Shown here: in pieces, positions 1-12,900 of the stretch
Layout of the letters: each line of letters begins with the position of its first letter
Numbering within the stretch: position 1 is the stretch's first letter
Source of the DNA: Cloeon dipterum
Taxonomy: Eukaryota; Arthropoda; Insecta; Ephemeroptera; Baetidae
Assembly: GCF_949628265.1 (NCBI RefSeq)
Contig: NC_088788.1
Location: 33,032,335-33,096,334 of the forward strand
Length of the DNA: 64,000 bases
Reading direction: 5' to 3'
The notes under the pieces: model-generated
Databases searched by the model: none
What the model saw: only the letters and a program-made list of their open reading frames with translations
Told to the model about the DNA's origin: nothing
Made by a program: the position numbers and the translations under genes

Positions 1-366
1 TTATTTCCTAACAGGTGCAAATTATTCGCGAGATTGGTGCAAATTCATTTAAACTCCCAGTCTACAGCAAAAATATGCTATTTACATATCTAAGGGAAGA
101 ATCAAGCCACATGGAAGATGCAAGGAGCTCGAATATTTAGGAATCTTTAAATTTTTGCGCAGGTGGTCCACTTTTAAAATCGGCACCAATGCATAAGTTG
201 AATAGAAATTTCTAATAAAAACTTTCTGATTCAGGTGCCTTGTTTAGGTAAAATTGGAAGCTGCTAATCCTTTGCGAAAGATTGCCGATCTGAGTTACAC
301 AAAAGGCGAAAAGTAGATTGAAAAGTTCTTTCAGAGAACTTGGGAGGCCGTAGGAAAGAGCGGAGC

Positions 367-3163
367 CTAAGGCGTGGGCGCCGGCTCGAGGTAGTTGGGA
401 CTGGGCGTCATTATGCGGTTGTGCAGCGTCCTCAGATGGCGCATCAGGTTGCTCTTGACGTTGAAGCCCTTGTCGCAGAGGTCGCAGCGGAATGGCGTTT
501 CGCCTGTGTGCGTGCGGCTGTGGATGCAGAGCGAGGCGCGCGACGAGAAACGCTTGCCGCAGCTGTAGCACGAGTGCGGCCGCCGGGCCCGCGCCGTGGC
601 TGATTCCAATGGACCGACACGCACCTGAAATTTTTAAATAATATCTCAGTTTGACTAGACGACTAAATGTCACAGGCTGAAGGACAAAATTGGTATGAGG
701 TCAAAGAAAAACTGCACTCATACAGATCAATTAATTGTTCCACTGGAAATTTAACAATTAAAAGAGAGGAAAAAGTTTTTTTTTAATTTTACCAGCCTTA
801 CCTTCCTGCCCACGAACTTGAGCCGCTTCTCAGTCACCTTCGGCATCACCTTTTGGTGCACAGCTTGCGGCTTGGCCGGCCGTAGTGGCTCGGCCACTGG
901 CGGATGGATCTTCAGGTGGCGCACCCACTGCGCTGCATGCGGGAATACCTGATGGCATTGCTCGCACTCCAGCGGGGTTGGCTCTTCCTCATCAAAATTC
1001 TCTTTCTGCAAAAGAATAAAGTCAATCAAATTTAATTTGGCAATTAAAAACTATTTAAAAAAACGTCTTTAATATCCTAGACGGAAAGATCGAAGGATTA
1101 TTAACCTTGCTTTTGTCTTTTTGGTAGTGCGCGCTGCAGGTGGAAAGCGGCAAAGTTTGTTTCTCGGGGTTGTCAGGTTCTGCCAGGTGGTGTTGGACCA
1201 CCTGCTCCAGACTCCAGTCGAATGGCTCTTCCTTGACGCAGGACGTTTGATCTTGGTTTTGCTGCAATTCATAGTGTAATAAATATGGAAATGCGCAACA
1301 CGAAGGTGTGTTTGTCTCACCGGGGTGGGCACAGAATCGGGCCTGGCGGGTTGCATCGGAGAAGGGGTCGGCTGAGGCGGCAAGGGAGTTTCCCGCGGCG
1401 GAGCATCCTCTCTGCATAATCCTCGCACCTTCAAAATGCATAGAAATGTTCAATTTTCACTCAAGCAATACAGACCGGACGGTTTTTTTAAATTAACATG
1501 CACGAAAAATAAAGCCACAACTATTTTTAATTTTTTAATTTTAAATATTAAATAAGTCATATGTGCCACATTTTTAATTTTCACATTGTTAAAATCAAAT
1601 TTTTTCTTTAAGCTTAGGTTTGAAATTTTGCATGAAAGGGAATACAAATTGCAGTGAAACTTAGCCTTTTTTCATGACTGAAATTTTAGCAAAAAAGTAC
1701 GCACATGCGCAGGGAATAATATACATATTTAGAACTAAAAAATCAATGAGATTATTTGCAAAAAACTTTGATAACAGTCAAGCTTGTACATATCAGAATT
1801 GTAAATTTCAGTCGATCGATTATTTTACACGGCAACTGATAAAATATCTTTAGGAAAATTGATTTTTCAGGCATCTTAGAGTTAGACTAAAACCACAAAA
1901 AAATAACTCAATGCCATATATTTGAATCTTAACGATTTACAAAAATTAGAATACATAAGTAAATAACTCGCTCGGCTGTATATATGTATCAACTGTGAAT
2001 TGCCTTTTGCATTTTAGCATGTTTTGAACTGTGATAAAACTACTTTGTTTTTCTTTGATAAATATTTATTGACACTCTCTTATTTAAAAAGTTATTCATT
2101 TAAAAACTCTGTTGTCCACCTAAGGTGTTAATATTTTCACACGGAAAAATTTAACCTCTTAAAACGAAATGTTTTCTGACCTTCCATGGTAGAAGTTCTT
2201 TCCTTGGAAAATTAAAGGAAATAACTCTTTTGCAAATTTTTAAAATAATACAATGTTGGCAACATTGAATTTTAAATATTTGTTCTCATTGCTCCAGAAA
2301 TAACAATTTTTAATTGTTTTGTTTTATATTCCCAAGTCAAGCTTCTGTCTACTAGGACACTATGCAGGATAACAAAAATATTTTATCTTTCTTTTTAGCT
2401 GTCCTAATATAGCTACATATTTTTAATTAAAAATGCCTTATATAAGTGCTTGGTTAGGAAAGAATGACAAAAATACAATTTAAAAATAATGATGATAAAT
2501 TGGTACCATTTCAAAGCCTGAGAAAAGAATTTATATTAATTTAGGTAAAAAAAAAAATGACAAACCTTGAGAATGTCTCCAGCGTGGAGGACGGCGACGA
2601 GCGCGGCGTGCGGCACGTGCACCACGCCGTGGTACATGAAGGCGAGGAGCGTGCGCAGAGTGCCGAGCGACACCTCGGGGGGTAGCAACAGGACGGGGTG
2701 CACGTTGGGCGCCGCGGGCAGCGCGCTCAGCAGGCCGTGCAGGTAGGGGCTGCAGGCGGACAGCACGAGCCTGTGGGCGCGCACCATGCAGCCCTCGGAC
2801 ACCAGCGACACGTCAGCGAATGCCTCACTGGTCAGGAGGTCGCCCACCACCTGACAAATCAATCGAACTTGCTGAAATCGCTGGCTGGCGGGAGGCTGAG
2901 TTGCAAAATAATCCGACAATCCGATTATTGGCAACAATTGCACCTCATTACGAAATGTGCAAGTGACCAATTTCAATTTTTAAAATCACAAATAGACCAA
3001 TTGGAAAGGTGGAATAAATTTAAAACTGTGACATTTCCTGGATGATTGAAATTAAATTGGAAAGAGGGGTAAATCTGAAATAAACCTCGTGGAAGTTGCT
3101 CTGGTGGTTGTGCCACACGAGCTGGAAGTTTTCCTCCTCGACAGGTTGCTCGGCAAGACTCAT
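367..3163 (-). CDS. BTB/POZ domain C2H2 zinc-finger protein (362 aa)
   Basis: Probable sequence-specific transcription regulator in the nucleus. Six coding exons, all joined in phase 0: 3163-3086, 2850-2566, 1428-1321, 1261-1106, 1005-802, 624-367 (TAG). Residues 1-121 form a BTB domain. It opens with FQLVWHNHQSNFHE, close to the Ttk-type consensus, and continues with DVSLVSEGCMVRAHRLVLSA and ending near LHAGDILKV. Residues 122-209 are a linker rich in Pro, Gln and Glu. Three C2H2 fingers follow: one alone in exon 5 (CEQC...HLKIH) and two in exon 6 (CYSC...HSRTH and CDLC...HLRTLH, joined by a classic TGETPF linker). BTB domains dimerise and recruit co-repressors, and the fingers bind DNA (family knowledge). 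I cannot assign an orthologue. Start: the ATG at 3163 immediately precedes the BTB motif. The acceptor before 1428 (gaag) is weaker than the others. Confidence 0.87.
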
Positions 3164-3600
3164 GGCGACCTGGCGTCAGGGCGAGACGCGCGCGTGTGTG
3201 TGTGCCGCCGTGCGAGGCCGGGACCGACTGCGAGACGAGCCAGAGCTGCAAACCGACGATCAATTCAGCCTGGATTATCGATTTTCTAACGCCGTCCAAT
3301 AAGCACGCCCGTTCGGCCTAATGACAAAATCAATACGCGATCGCACACGTCGCAATAAGCGTGCGTATTCCATCGGCGCTGCCGCGGCGCCGACTGCCGC
3401 CACATTCGGCAATTGGCCGATCGATGCGTGCCCAGGTGCCTCCTCTGCAGATTTATCCCGCACGGCGGCCGCGTGCGCGCTCAAAACACACCTCGCTGGC
3501 TGTGTGTATGTGTGTGTGTAGTTGCGTCTCCCTCGCCCGGACTGCGTCGCGGTTCCCGTCCAAAATCAATCCTGCGCTCGGCATGAGTTGCAAATTATCA
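3164..3600 (-). promoter_or_regulatory. GC-rich 5' flank of the BTB zinc-finger gene
   Basis: A GC-rich, CpG-containing stretch directly upstream of the BTB gene's ATG, standing out from the AT-rich sequence on both sides. It includes a (GT)n-type run at 3501-3520. Probable promoter and 5'UTR by position only; I see no clear TATA box. Confidence 0.4.
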
Positions 3601-3852
3601 GCGTCGAAAAAGCCCTTTTCAATGCAAATATTGAAACAATCAATCAATTTTTATAATTATATTTATTGCACAAAAACGTTACATTCATATGCTGCAATTG
3701 ATTTCAACGAGGAATTTGCACGATCAACATCTTCCAAATAAATAAAATAGATTTGTAGAATAAAAGAGGTGTCATTTTAATTGTTCTTAGTCACTCATCA
3801 GATTTATATTTTTCACTGTTTTAACTCATGGAATTGTTCATTCGAACTTTTA

Positions 3853-3877
3853 AATATATATATACACACACACACAT
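3853..3877. repeat. TA/CA dinucleotide microsatellite
   Basis: A short (TA)n run passes directly into (CA)n. Simple repeat, non-coding. Confidence 0.8.
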
Positions 3878-4590
3878 CTTGGATTCAATATATTTCTGGA
3901 CTCAAAATCATGACGTATATACATCAAATACGATACACAACTGCGCACTAGCTTATCCATTTGATGAGATTATAATCGGTCTTTACCCAGCAGATTTAAT
4001 TTTTAAATATACAAATAATAGATCGTGTGGAAGGTACTATTAAAATCGGAGAGAATTAAAAGAATATACATTTTCCAACACAAAATTTAAATTTACCAAT
4101 TGAAATCAAATCAAGTGGGATCGTTCTAACAGAAGAGATAAAACTAACCCAACTATAAAGTTTGTATCTTTTTTAATCAAATTTAATTGACTAATTGATA
4201 GGTTTGTTAAATACTGGATGTGAAAAAATAATTTTTAAACATGAGACTGATTAATCACTTTGTTTTTGCAGTTCAAAAAGTAGTAGAAGCTTTAATAACC
4301 CTAATCACAAAATTGACGCTAACAGAATTTAGTCGAAACTGTGACATTCGTACTTTTCGTAAAATTTATTTTATTTCGTGCCTAATTCGTAAATCCACTT
4401 AACTTGCATTTTTCAAAAGAGATCTTTGAAAATATTTTTTTTCTGAACAAATTTTAATGAATTCCAAGGTTTAAATAAGCATGAATTAAATGAGCTAGTG
4501 TTAATGCTCATGCGGATTATATGATTTAAGTTCATGAGCTGGAGGTTTCGAGTAAAATTGAAACAAGATTTTGTATGGTTTTGATTGTGT

Positions 4591-6991
4591 TTTATTTTAT
4601 ACACTGCAAAATATATATAGTGCTATTACGTACTGAATAATATGATGATAAAACTTCAATAGTCAACAAAAGGAAGTAAAATATACACATTCATTATAGC
4701 CATTGATCTTGCTGGATTATTGATTTCTTGTCTGACAAGGGACTCTTCTCCATCCGAGTGGGCTCATTTACAGTACAATTTCGAGGCGCACTCGTTTTTG
4801 TGCCGTGTCTTTCACCTTTTTAGCAGATTTTCGTCATTTTCTAAGGAAACATTTGTCGCCAAACAAACAGGCAATCAAAATAGCTGAAAAAGTACACAAT
4901 TTCTTTGGTTTAGAAAACTAAAATTAAAAAAATACACAATCGCGTCTAACACTTTGTGCCAATTCGTCGTATTTCTTTTCACTTTTGGGCCGCGCGTCCT
5001 CTCTTCGTGGACTTTTCACAAAATTCCACCTTTTGTGCGAGTTTTGCGCGTGCGACTCAAACTTTTGCGAGTGACAAAAGAGAAGGCGGCCCAAAATCTT
5101 AAAAGCTAGAATTAAAAATTTCCAAGTAGAAAATACAGCTTCTCCGAGTTCTCTCTTTTTCACAAATCTATAATAGTTTCAAAAGTTCCGTAAAAAGTTT
5201 CGTGAATAAAAAACACCTAACAGTATGTTGTATAGAATAATATCTGACGCACATATTTTTAGCCAAAACGCTTTTCATCATTCATCTATTTTTTGAATTA
5301 TTTTTCATATGATTGTAAGACTAAAACACCAAAACGTGCTCGAGAAGGAGGAGAATATAATTGATTTTTGTTTCAAACTTTTCGAAAAGACCGAACCAAA
5401 GCAGTGATTGCCCTCTCTTGAATACTCCATTATCTACTTTTACAAACGGTGTGTTGATATGACAGTGTGTGTTGCGCTACTCGCTAGAGTTATAAGCTAA
5501 TTGTAAGGTGCATCAAATGCGTGTCTTTATACGGTCGTGTCCCCGAAGAAATACAAAACTATGAACTATATATATCAGAATGAAAGGGTCGGAAGTGGTT
5601 AAGTTACTTGCACTAAATTAACACCTGCGTATGTATTGCTATGTAATTTGGACCGTGTTGCGCTGCTAATTATAATTAAATGTCTATTTATGCGATTAAA
5701 ATCGTTACTCCTGCTAAATGCTAATAAGTGTCTGCTGCAAAACGTGCTTCTTTCTTTCTAACTGGCTACTGTTATAGGTACCTAATTCGCCTGTTCGGAC
5801 AGTCTGCAGTGTTAGATCACACCATGAACACGCGTGAAATTATTTTTAATACTAAGCAAATCAGCAGTGATTCGACGATAGCTTCATTTTCAACGGTAAT
5901 GTTTCAGATCAAATGCAGATGGAAAAAAGTTTTCGAATTTATTAAACATAAATTTTGCCTCTCAATGTGTCAAAAGAAGTTTTGCTCAATACAAACTCCA
6001 GGCGAACACTACGTTCTTGCGCACAGGCGAATTCGAATTTATTGCGCTTGGAGACCGCCGTGGAAATGATGTTAAGAATTTCCGCGACTTTGGTCCGGTT
6101 GGAAACAAATTTACTCGGAAACTGGTCTTATTGTGCTAAAAGATTATTTATATGTTTTGTGTTTTCACGGGTTTTTGTGCTATTGATTGTTTTGCAAGGT
6201 CCTAATCAGGGTAAAGTAGCTAGAAGTCTTGCATTTGTGTCAACTAGTCATTCTCTCTTCCGCGTGTTTCGCACGGCCAGTCGTCGATTCATCGGAGGGG
6301 AAAACACTTTAAAGTACAAACTCGCGAAAATGTAAGGGAGAGAGAGAACACCATTAGACATTATCCATTTTTAACAACGCTCACGTAGAGATGAATGAAA
6401 GTTTGAATAGAGGTGCGCGTCTGGAGCAGTACAAGAATAAATTGTTACCAACTGTCATTTAAAAAGATTCTCTCTTCCCGTTTGTTACCATTTTTTATGT
6501 TAATATTTACGTACGACATCACATTTCCTCTCTCCGCAGAAAATCCTCGCTCAGTCTCTTTGAAAACAGTGTTTTTGAATTAAAATTACACGATCAATAT
6601 ACATTTATATATATATATTATTTATCTCACATATTTATATGAAGTGATATGATCCGTGCAGGAAAACTAGAGCCTCATCTCGGCATGAATTTGAAAATTT
6701 TCTGCGCTCGCCAGGAGGTCGGTCTAGTTTTCCCTCGCGGTCAACAGCACTCATGTCTCGCGAGTTTGCTTGCTTTCGCACACACGTACTGAAATGTGAT
6801 GGGAGAACACGTGGTCCGAGGTGACCCGTGCGAGTTCCGGAATCGAAACCGCGGTTCCCTCGGAAGGATGAGAAAATATTAACAGCCATTTGTCAGCACA
6901 CGCTCTAGCTCTCGCACGCCGGCGCGCCTTCCGCGGCCGGCGTCAACAACTTCAACAACAACAGCAACAACGACAACGAAATAAAGGAGAT
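4591..6991 (-). other. Candidate long 3'UTR of Hr38
   Basis: No coding exon is visible between the Hr38 stop codon and 4.6 kb. The first exact AATAAA on the minus strand after the stop is at 4596-4591. If that is the cleavage signal, the 3'UTR would be about 2.4 kb. It contains an AT dinucleotide run near 6606-6618. A variant poly(A) signal closer to the stop would shorten it, so the extent is inferred. Confidence 0.3.
6606..6618. repeat. AT dinucleotide run
   Basis: Short (AT)n tract in the region downstream of Hr38. Confidence 0.6.
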
Positions 6992-9900
6992 CTAAAAGGG
7001 AAGGCTGGCTACAAACATGTTCTCGATGAGCGGCGGCGCCGGCACCAGCTCCTCCAGCTTCAGGTAGAAAATGCGCTGCAAGCCCTGCACGCTGAGCGAA
7101 CGCAGCTCGGGCAACTTGCCCAGCAGCCGACTGAAGTAGTGGTTCTTGCGTTGCGCCTCCGCGTTGTACGTTACGTGGTCGCGCAGCGAGCCGATAATCT
7201 TCATCTGCAGCTGCTCCACGGCGCGCGTGTCCTTCAGCCCGTGACGTTCTGTAATCCAGAGCAGACGAAACTTTTTAGTGAGTTTGACACAGGAGTAGAC
7301 AGATGCTGCAAAAGAGTTGACTGTATTGCCGCAAGAATGTGGAATGAAAATTTAAATAATGAAACGGAGATGACCCAATCAAAATCAGCTAACTCTCTCT
7401 TTTAAGAGCTAACAGGTTTAACGCATAAAACAAAAGGTTTCGGATGTTGCAAGGCTTTTTTTGCCAATTTTATATATGCCGGTATATCCAGTCTTAATAT
7501 TGTGTAGTGAGTCGTAGGTGCACAGAAAATTTAAATGTCTTGAATTTCCAATCATTCGCATGATCATAAATATTTGATGTTGGTTGAACCAATATACTAA
7601 TTTTAAAAAATATATTCTGCTGATTTTCAAAATGAAATGAATTTATTACCGCTTTTAATTCTCTTTTCCTTTTTTCGCGCAAATAATGACTTATGGCGGA
7701 GTCAAATTCAGCAAAATACTGAAAGCCCTAAATTAGTAGGTTTATATCCAGCTTGTTTTTGCTGCAAATATCTATTGGGCATTTTTATACGCATTGGAAA
7801 ATTTGTGAACTCTGGATTAAAAAATTGATTTTGTAAAATAAACTTTCAGACCACCTAAAAATATATACATTTATGAATGTGCGATCGATTTCAATAAAAA
7901 AATCAAGAAATCAATGCGGAAATCTCTAAGTATTAATTTTTCCAATGTAGTTTTCCATAATTTTTTGGATGCAAATTTAACTAGCTAAATTTTTTAAACA
8001 AAAACAGTATCTCAAGAGCAAAACATAAAAGTCATTCAAATGGTAAAAATTAATAAATAAATGCGTTATTAAAAAACACTACAGGTTTGTAGCGTTAATT
8101 ATTGTGCTGAGTTGAATTAATAGCAAGATCTAAAACGTTTTTCTCTTACCAGTAACGAGAGTGAGCGCGCAGAGGCAGGCGAAGGCTGAAATGTCGATCT
8201 CCATAGCGTGCAGCGAGGCGCAAAACTCGAAGATAGCCGGCAGCCAGTCGCCAAAGGTGCGGGCGCACTGTTGTCGGTCGAGCACCACGCCGTTACAGAA
8301 GGTGAGTCTTTGGTCCTGCGGCCGGGTCCTTTAAAGATAATAAAATCAGTTTAATTATTTAACTTTAAGATAATTCAAATTTTCGATTCTCACCTGTAGG
8401 CTAGCCTCAGGACGAAAAGCTCAAGCGATGCCGACTGGAAGAGCAGTTCCTGGTCCTCTTTTTTGAGATCGGCAAAGCCGGGGATTTTTTCCGCAAATGA
8501 GCGAATCACGTCGACAGATGTGGTCAACAAGCTGTAGAACTGACGGACCTTTTCAGCCTCTGTCTGCGGCATGATCGGCGCAGCACAGTACTGCAAAACA
8601 GCAATTGTCAACATTATATACCAATCAGATTATAAAAAATTGTAGCATTATTAAATAAGAAAAATTAGAAATGTATGCCGAAGAGTGTTTTTTCTCACCT
8701 GCGAGTAGTCGAGATTGTCGTGGTCAGGTGAGGTGTCGAGGTGGGCGCGCACGAGCGCCGTGATGAGCGAGACGGGCGGGCTGGGCGGCGACTCGTGCAG
8801 CGTCTTGGACTTGGAGGGCAGACGGCCGCGGCGGCCCTTGAGCAGGTCGGTGCGCACCACCTCCTTCACCATGCCGACGATCAAGCACTTTTGGAAGCGG
8901 CAGAACTGGCACCGGTTGCGCCGCCGCTTGTCCACCGGGCAGTTCTTGTCCGCCAGGCACACGTACTTGGAGCCCTTCTGCACGGTCCGCTTGAAGAAGC
9001 CCTTGCAGCCCTCGCACGTGCGCACCCCGTAGTGCTGGCACGCCGCCGTGTCGCCGCACACCGCGCACAACTGCGACGTCCCGTTGCCCTGCAACCGAAC
9101 CGACGCAAAAACTGTCAAGTGGTGCGCAATTGGAACGAATCGATGCCTGTAAAATATCTGCGGTGGCAGCTTCGATTTATACGCAATGTGTTTGTGCGGA
9201 AGCGTAAAATTGTGACTGTTTGATAAAGCTTCACAAATAAACATCCTGAACTTTTTAAAAGTATTCAACAGGAATAATCAAAAGCTCTTTAAAAAAGAGT
9301 GCTTTTGTAGCCTTTAAGTGTTGAGAAATTTACTTTTCGTCATTAAACTATCAAGATTTTTGATACCAAAATCACCATTTTTTGTTATTTTCTCATTCAA
9401 ATTTTTAATTCAAAATGCAAATATTTTTCTGCTATTTGTTAGAGTTTTAACAGTTTCGAGAGATTCTCACCCAGGAAACTAGAAAAAAGTGATATGTTTT
9501 ACTTTGGAAACTTATTTGAAATTACAATTATCTCTCCCACGCAGTAAAATATAGTTACAGTGTCATTTTTCACCACCTAGAAACCCTTTTTTAACGTTGA
9601 AGAAATAAAAAACTATCGCATTAAATCAAACGAAATAACATTTTCACATAAATTCGCAACAAATTTAAGATCTCACCTTATCAGCGGCTCCGCGTCGCGA
9701 TGGCGCCGATGTGGGCGCCGCGTTCGGCGAGGTTGCGACGTTTGGCGACTCTGCGGCCCTTTGGACGGGCAGCGAGGCGCGGCGCTGCCGGTGGTCGGCA
9801 GGTGGCGGCGCCACGGCGGCGCCGTTCGCTGCCGGGAAGTGCGGCAGACTGTACGAGTCATGCTGCGGGGTGTCGCCTTTGAAGCAGCCACCTGGCGCCG

Positions 9901-12900
9901 CGTGGTGCGAGTCGGCGCCGGCGAACGGGTAATCGGAGTAGTAGTCATCGGCGCCGAATTGGTAGAAGTAGTTAGACGGCGCCGCAAACTCATTGCTCTT
10001 TTCCATGTCCTCGTCTGTGTCTGAAAACATGAGGAATTTTTGTTATTGATTTAAATTAATTTCATAAATTGTTTTTTTAAATTTAATATTTAACTGAAAT
10101 GTGTTAAAAAATTCTTGGCTGTATTTTGTTTTAAATTTTACTTAAAACAATTCCTGATTTTAATTTTAAACGAAAGACAAAGATGCTTGGAATATTATTA
10201 AACAGTTTTTGGCATTTGCAACAATCATGGTAGAATTCTCACCGAGGTGGCTTGAAGATCTCAGGGTGGCCGGCTCTCCAGTGACGGCCATCTTGAAGGC
10301 GGCCGCGAGATGCAGGGTGGCCGGTGGGCTGGTACTGACGGACGGTGGCGCCGGCGACGAAGCCTGGTCCGAGTCGGCGCCGGTCGAGTCAGGGCCGCCG
10401 CCACGGTAACGCGGCGAGTACGTGTCTTGGAAACTGGGCAGAGGGCTGGGTGGGCCGTGGGTCGGTGAAGACTCGTGCTGGAAGCCGAAAGACTGGGCCG
10501 CCTCTCGAGGATGAACCTGTGAATCGAGAGAGATTCCGTGATAAACTCTCCTTTAAATTGATTTACTCAAAAGCGGTGTTTTTTTTATATCCTGGAAGTG
10601 CAAAATTTAAGCTATAAAAATAATTTTGAAAGAAATTTCTCGTATTAGTATAGATGCTAAAAAAATCAATAGCCGTCATACTTATAACACTTGCGTAATT
10701 ATTTTTCGTGTGATTTTCCGACTGTCATAAAAACCATTTTGTTTGGAATTTTGCTATCAATATTAACTCTTAAGTAAGCAGTCTCTTTATCAATACTTAA
10801 CATTCTATAGAAACCTTTACCTTTAAAAAATCAAGATTTCTTGACGAGTGAATTTAATAAAAAAAATCCGCAGTTTGTACCTGCTCAGCCTGCTGATACG
10901 AGTTCTGTTGGTAGAGTTCCACCTCCTGGAAGGCGTCCAAGGGGGGCGGGGGTGGGAAGGTCGGGGGCTCGCTCTGAGGCTGGCGGGGGTGGCCTTGGGG
11001 TCGTGCGTCCTCGGCGAAGGAGGCCGAGAGCAGGTCTACGAAGTCTGACTGGCTCTGCAATAAGACGAAAAATTGCGTGCATTGAGCTCTCTGCTATGCG
11101 GCTTGCAGGGAAAATTCATTAGGCGGGCACTTTCGGCACGCTCGGCTGATCGGCCGAGGGAATTAGCGGCGGCGCTAATTCGACGCCCGGATTGATGAAC
11201 GTCCCCTCCACGGAGTCATTTTCCGTGGCTCGCTGCCCGCGTTGACATTTCGCGTTTTATTCCGCCGCCCCTAATAAAACAGCGCATGCAACGCTCCGCT
11301 GCTTCCGCCACGCGCACCTTGCACCCCGATCGCAAAATCCGCCTCGCTAGGGAAAAAAAATTCCTCGAAGACATTATAGTTTCTCTGTTGAAAGCAACTT
11401 TTTTGTTAACTTAAATTTGAATAGAATAAAATTATTTATATCGAGTAAAAAACTGTTCAGTGCGGGTTAGTATTTTTAGGACATTAAATTTCCTCTTTTT
11501 ATAAAAATAAATGTATTAAAACTTGATTAAAATTTCCTTATCATTATGTTCAAAGGATCGAATCAACATATAATCAGGTCTACGTTTAAACCATCCCACT
11601 TAACAAGAGGGTAAAATAGGGGTTGATTAGCTGCTTTTTAGAGAACGAGGCGTGAAATCCGATATACACGCAGCAGGGTGCGTGATGAACGTGCCCATCT
11701 GTTAATCTAATGGGCCCGTTGACAAAGCGTAATCGCGCTCTCCACCCCTTTGAGTGCTCTTGTGAATGAGAGAGATTTTAAAAGAGCATCAGCGCGCCAC
11801 GGAGCGTGTCGAAAGTCAAAATATTTACTGTAGGACAACACATGTCGTCAAACAAACACTTAAGCTTCATCACAAATATACACACAGACAGAACTAGAAA
11901 ACTATAGAAAAACTCCAACCTTGAAATTGAAATTTAATTGTGGCTAGAAATACTTTTAAAAACGGATGCATTGTGTTTATTTTGAAACAGTTTCAACAAG
12001 AGACTGGATGCGTCTAGAAAAATTACTTAATTTTGTGACTTGGAATTTTAAAAACACAATTCATCCTCAATTGTAATAATTTTTTGTGGCAAAGTGTGTG
12101 AAATTTTGAAAAATAGTACCCTGATTTCTAAGGAATCTCGGAATTGCCATTAATTTATTTTTTTTAATTATTTTTAAGAAAAATTGCAAATAACAAGAAA
12201 ACGAAAGAAAATTATAGTGCGTTCGTCTTACCTGTCTAGGTCGAGGGAAGAGGCGGTTGAAGGTGGGGGTCGGGGAGGCGGGAAGCGCCGTTCTTAGCTG
12301 CGGAGACGGGCTTAGCTGCAGGGCAGGGTCATCGCCGACCGGACTCGGACAGCTGCTGCTTCCTTCTGCAACACAAGTGGGCGCGTCTGCGTTAGTGTCG
12401 GGACGCACGATCGAGTGTGTCACGTCGCTACCGTGTCTGTGGAGCGCGTTGTACATGGCTCGGGGGTTGAGGGCCGAGTGTGTGGCCCTCGGCCGGCCCA
12501 CCGGCCTTATATTCAGCCGGGGTGCCGCGCTCCGTGAGCACAAGCACCCCCAGGAGACGGCCTGATATTTAGCCGCCCCATTGTCATCTCGTTTCAATAA
12601 CTCGCCCTCTCTCCGCCGTCGAAATAATAATAAGCCGTCGATTGCACTTCGCGGGTTATAAAATCCGCTCTTTGCAAACTGATAATTAAGCCTCGCACGG
12701 ATTTATTTTCACCGGTAATTGCCTTCTGATTGCGTTTTACATTTCTGCATTAACAAGTAAAGCTATTTAAAGGAAATTTGTGAAAAATCGTTTATCCTAA
12801 AATTAAGAAAAAAGCTTACAATTTCCCAGGTTGCCGTTTAATTTATGAGAAAATCGGCCCAAAAACTTTTGCATGCTAATCAAGCGGTGAACATCAATTG

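Noticed and set aside
8741-9223. 160-codon frame on the + strand
   Set aside because: Antisense shadow of the Hr38 DNA-binding-domain exon.
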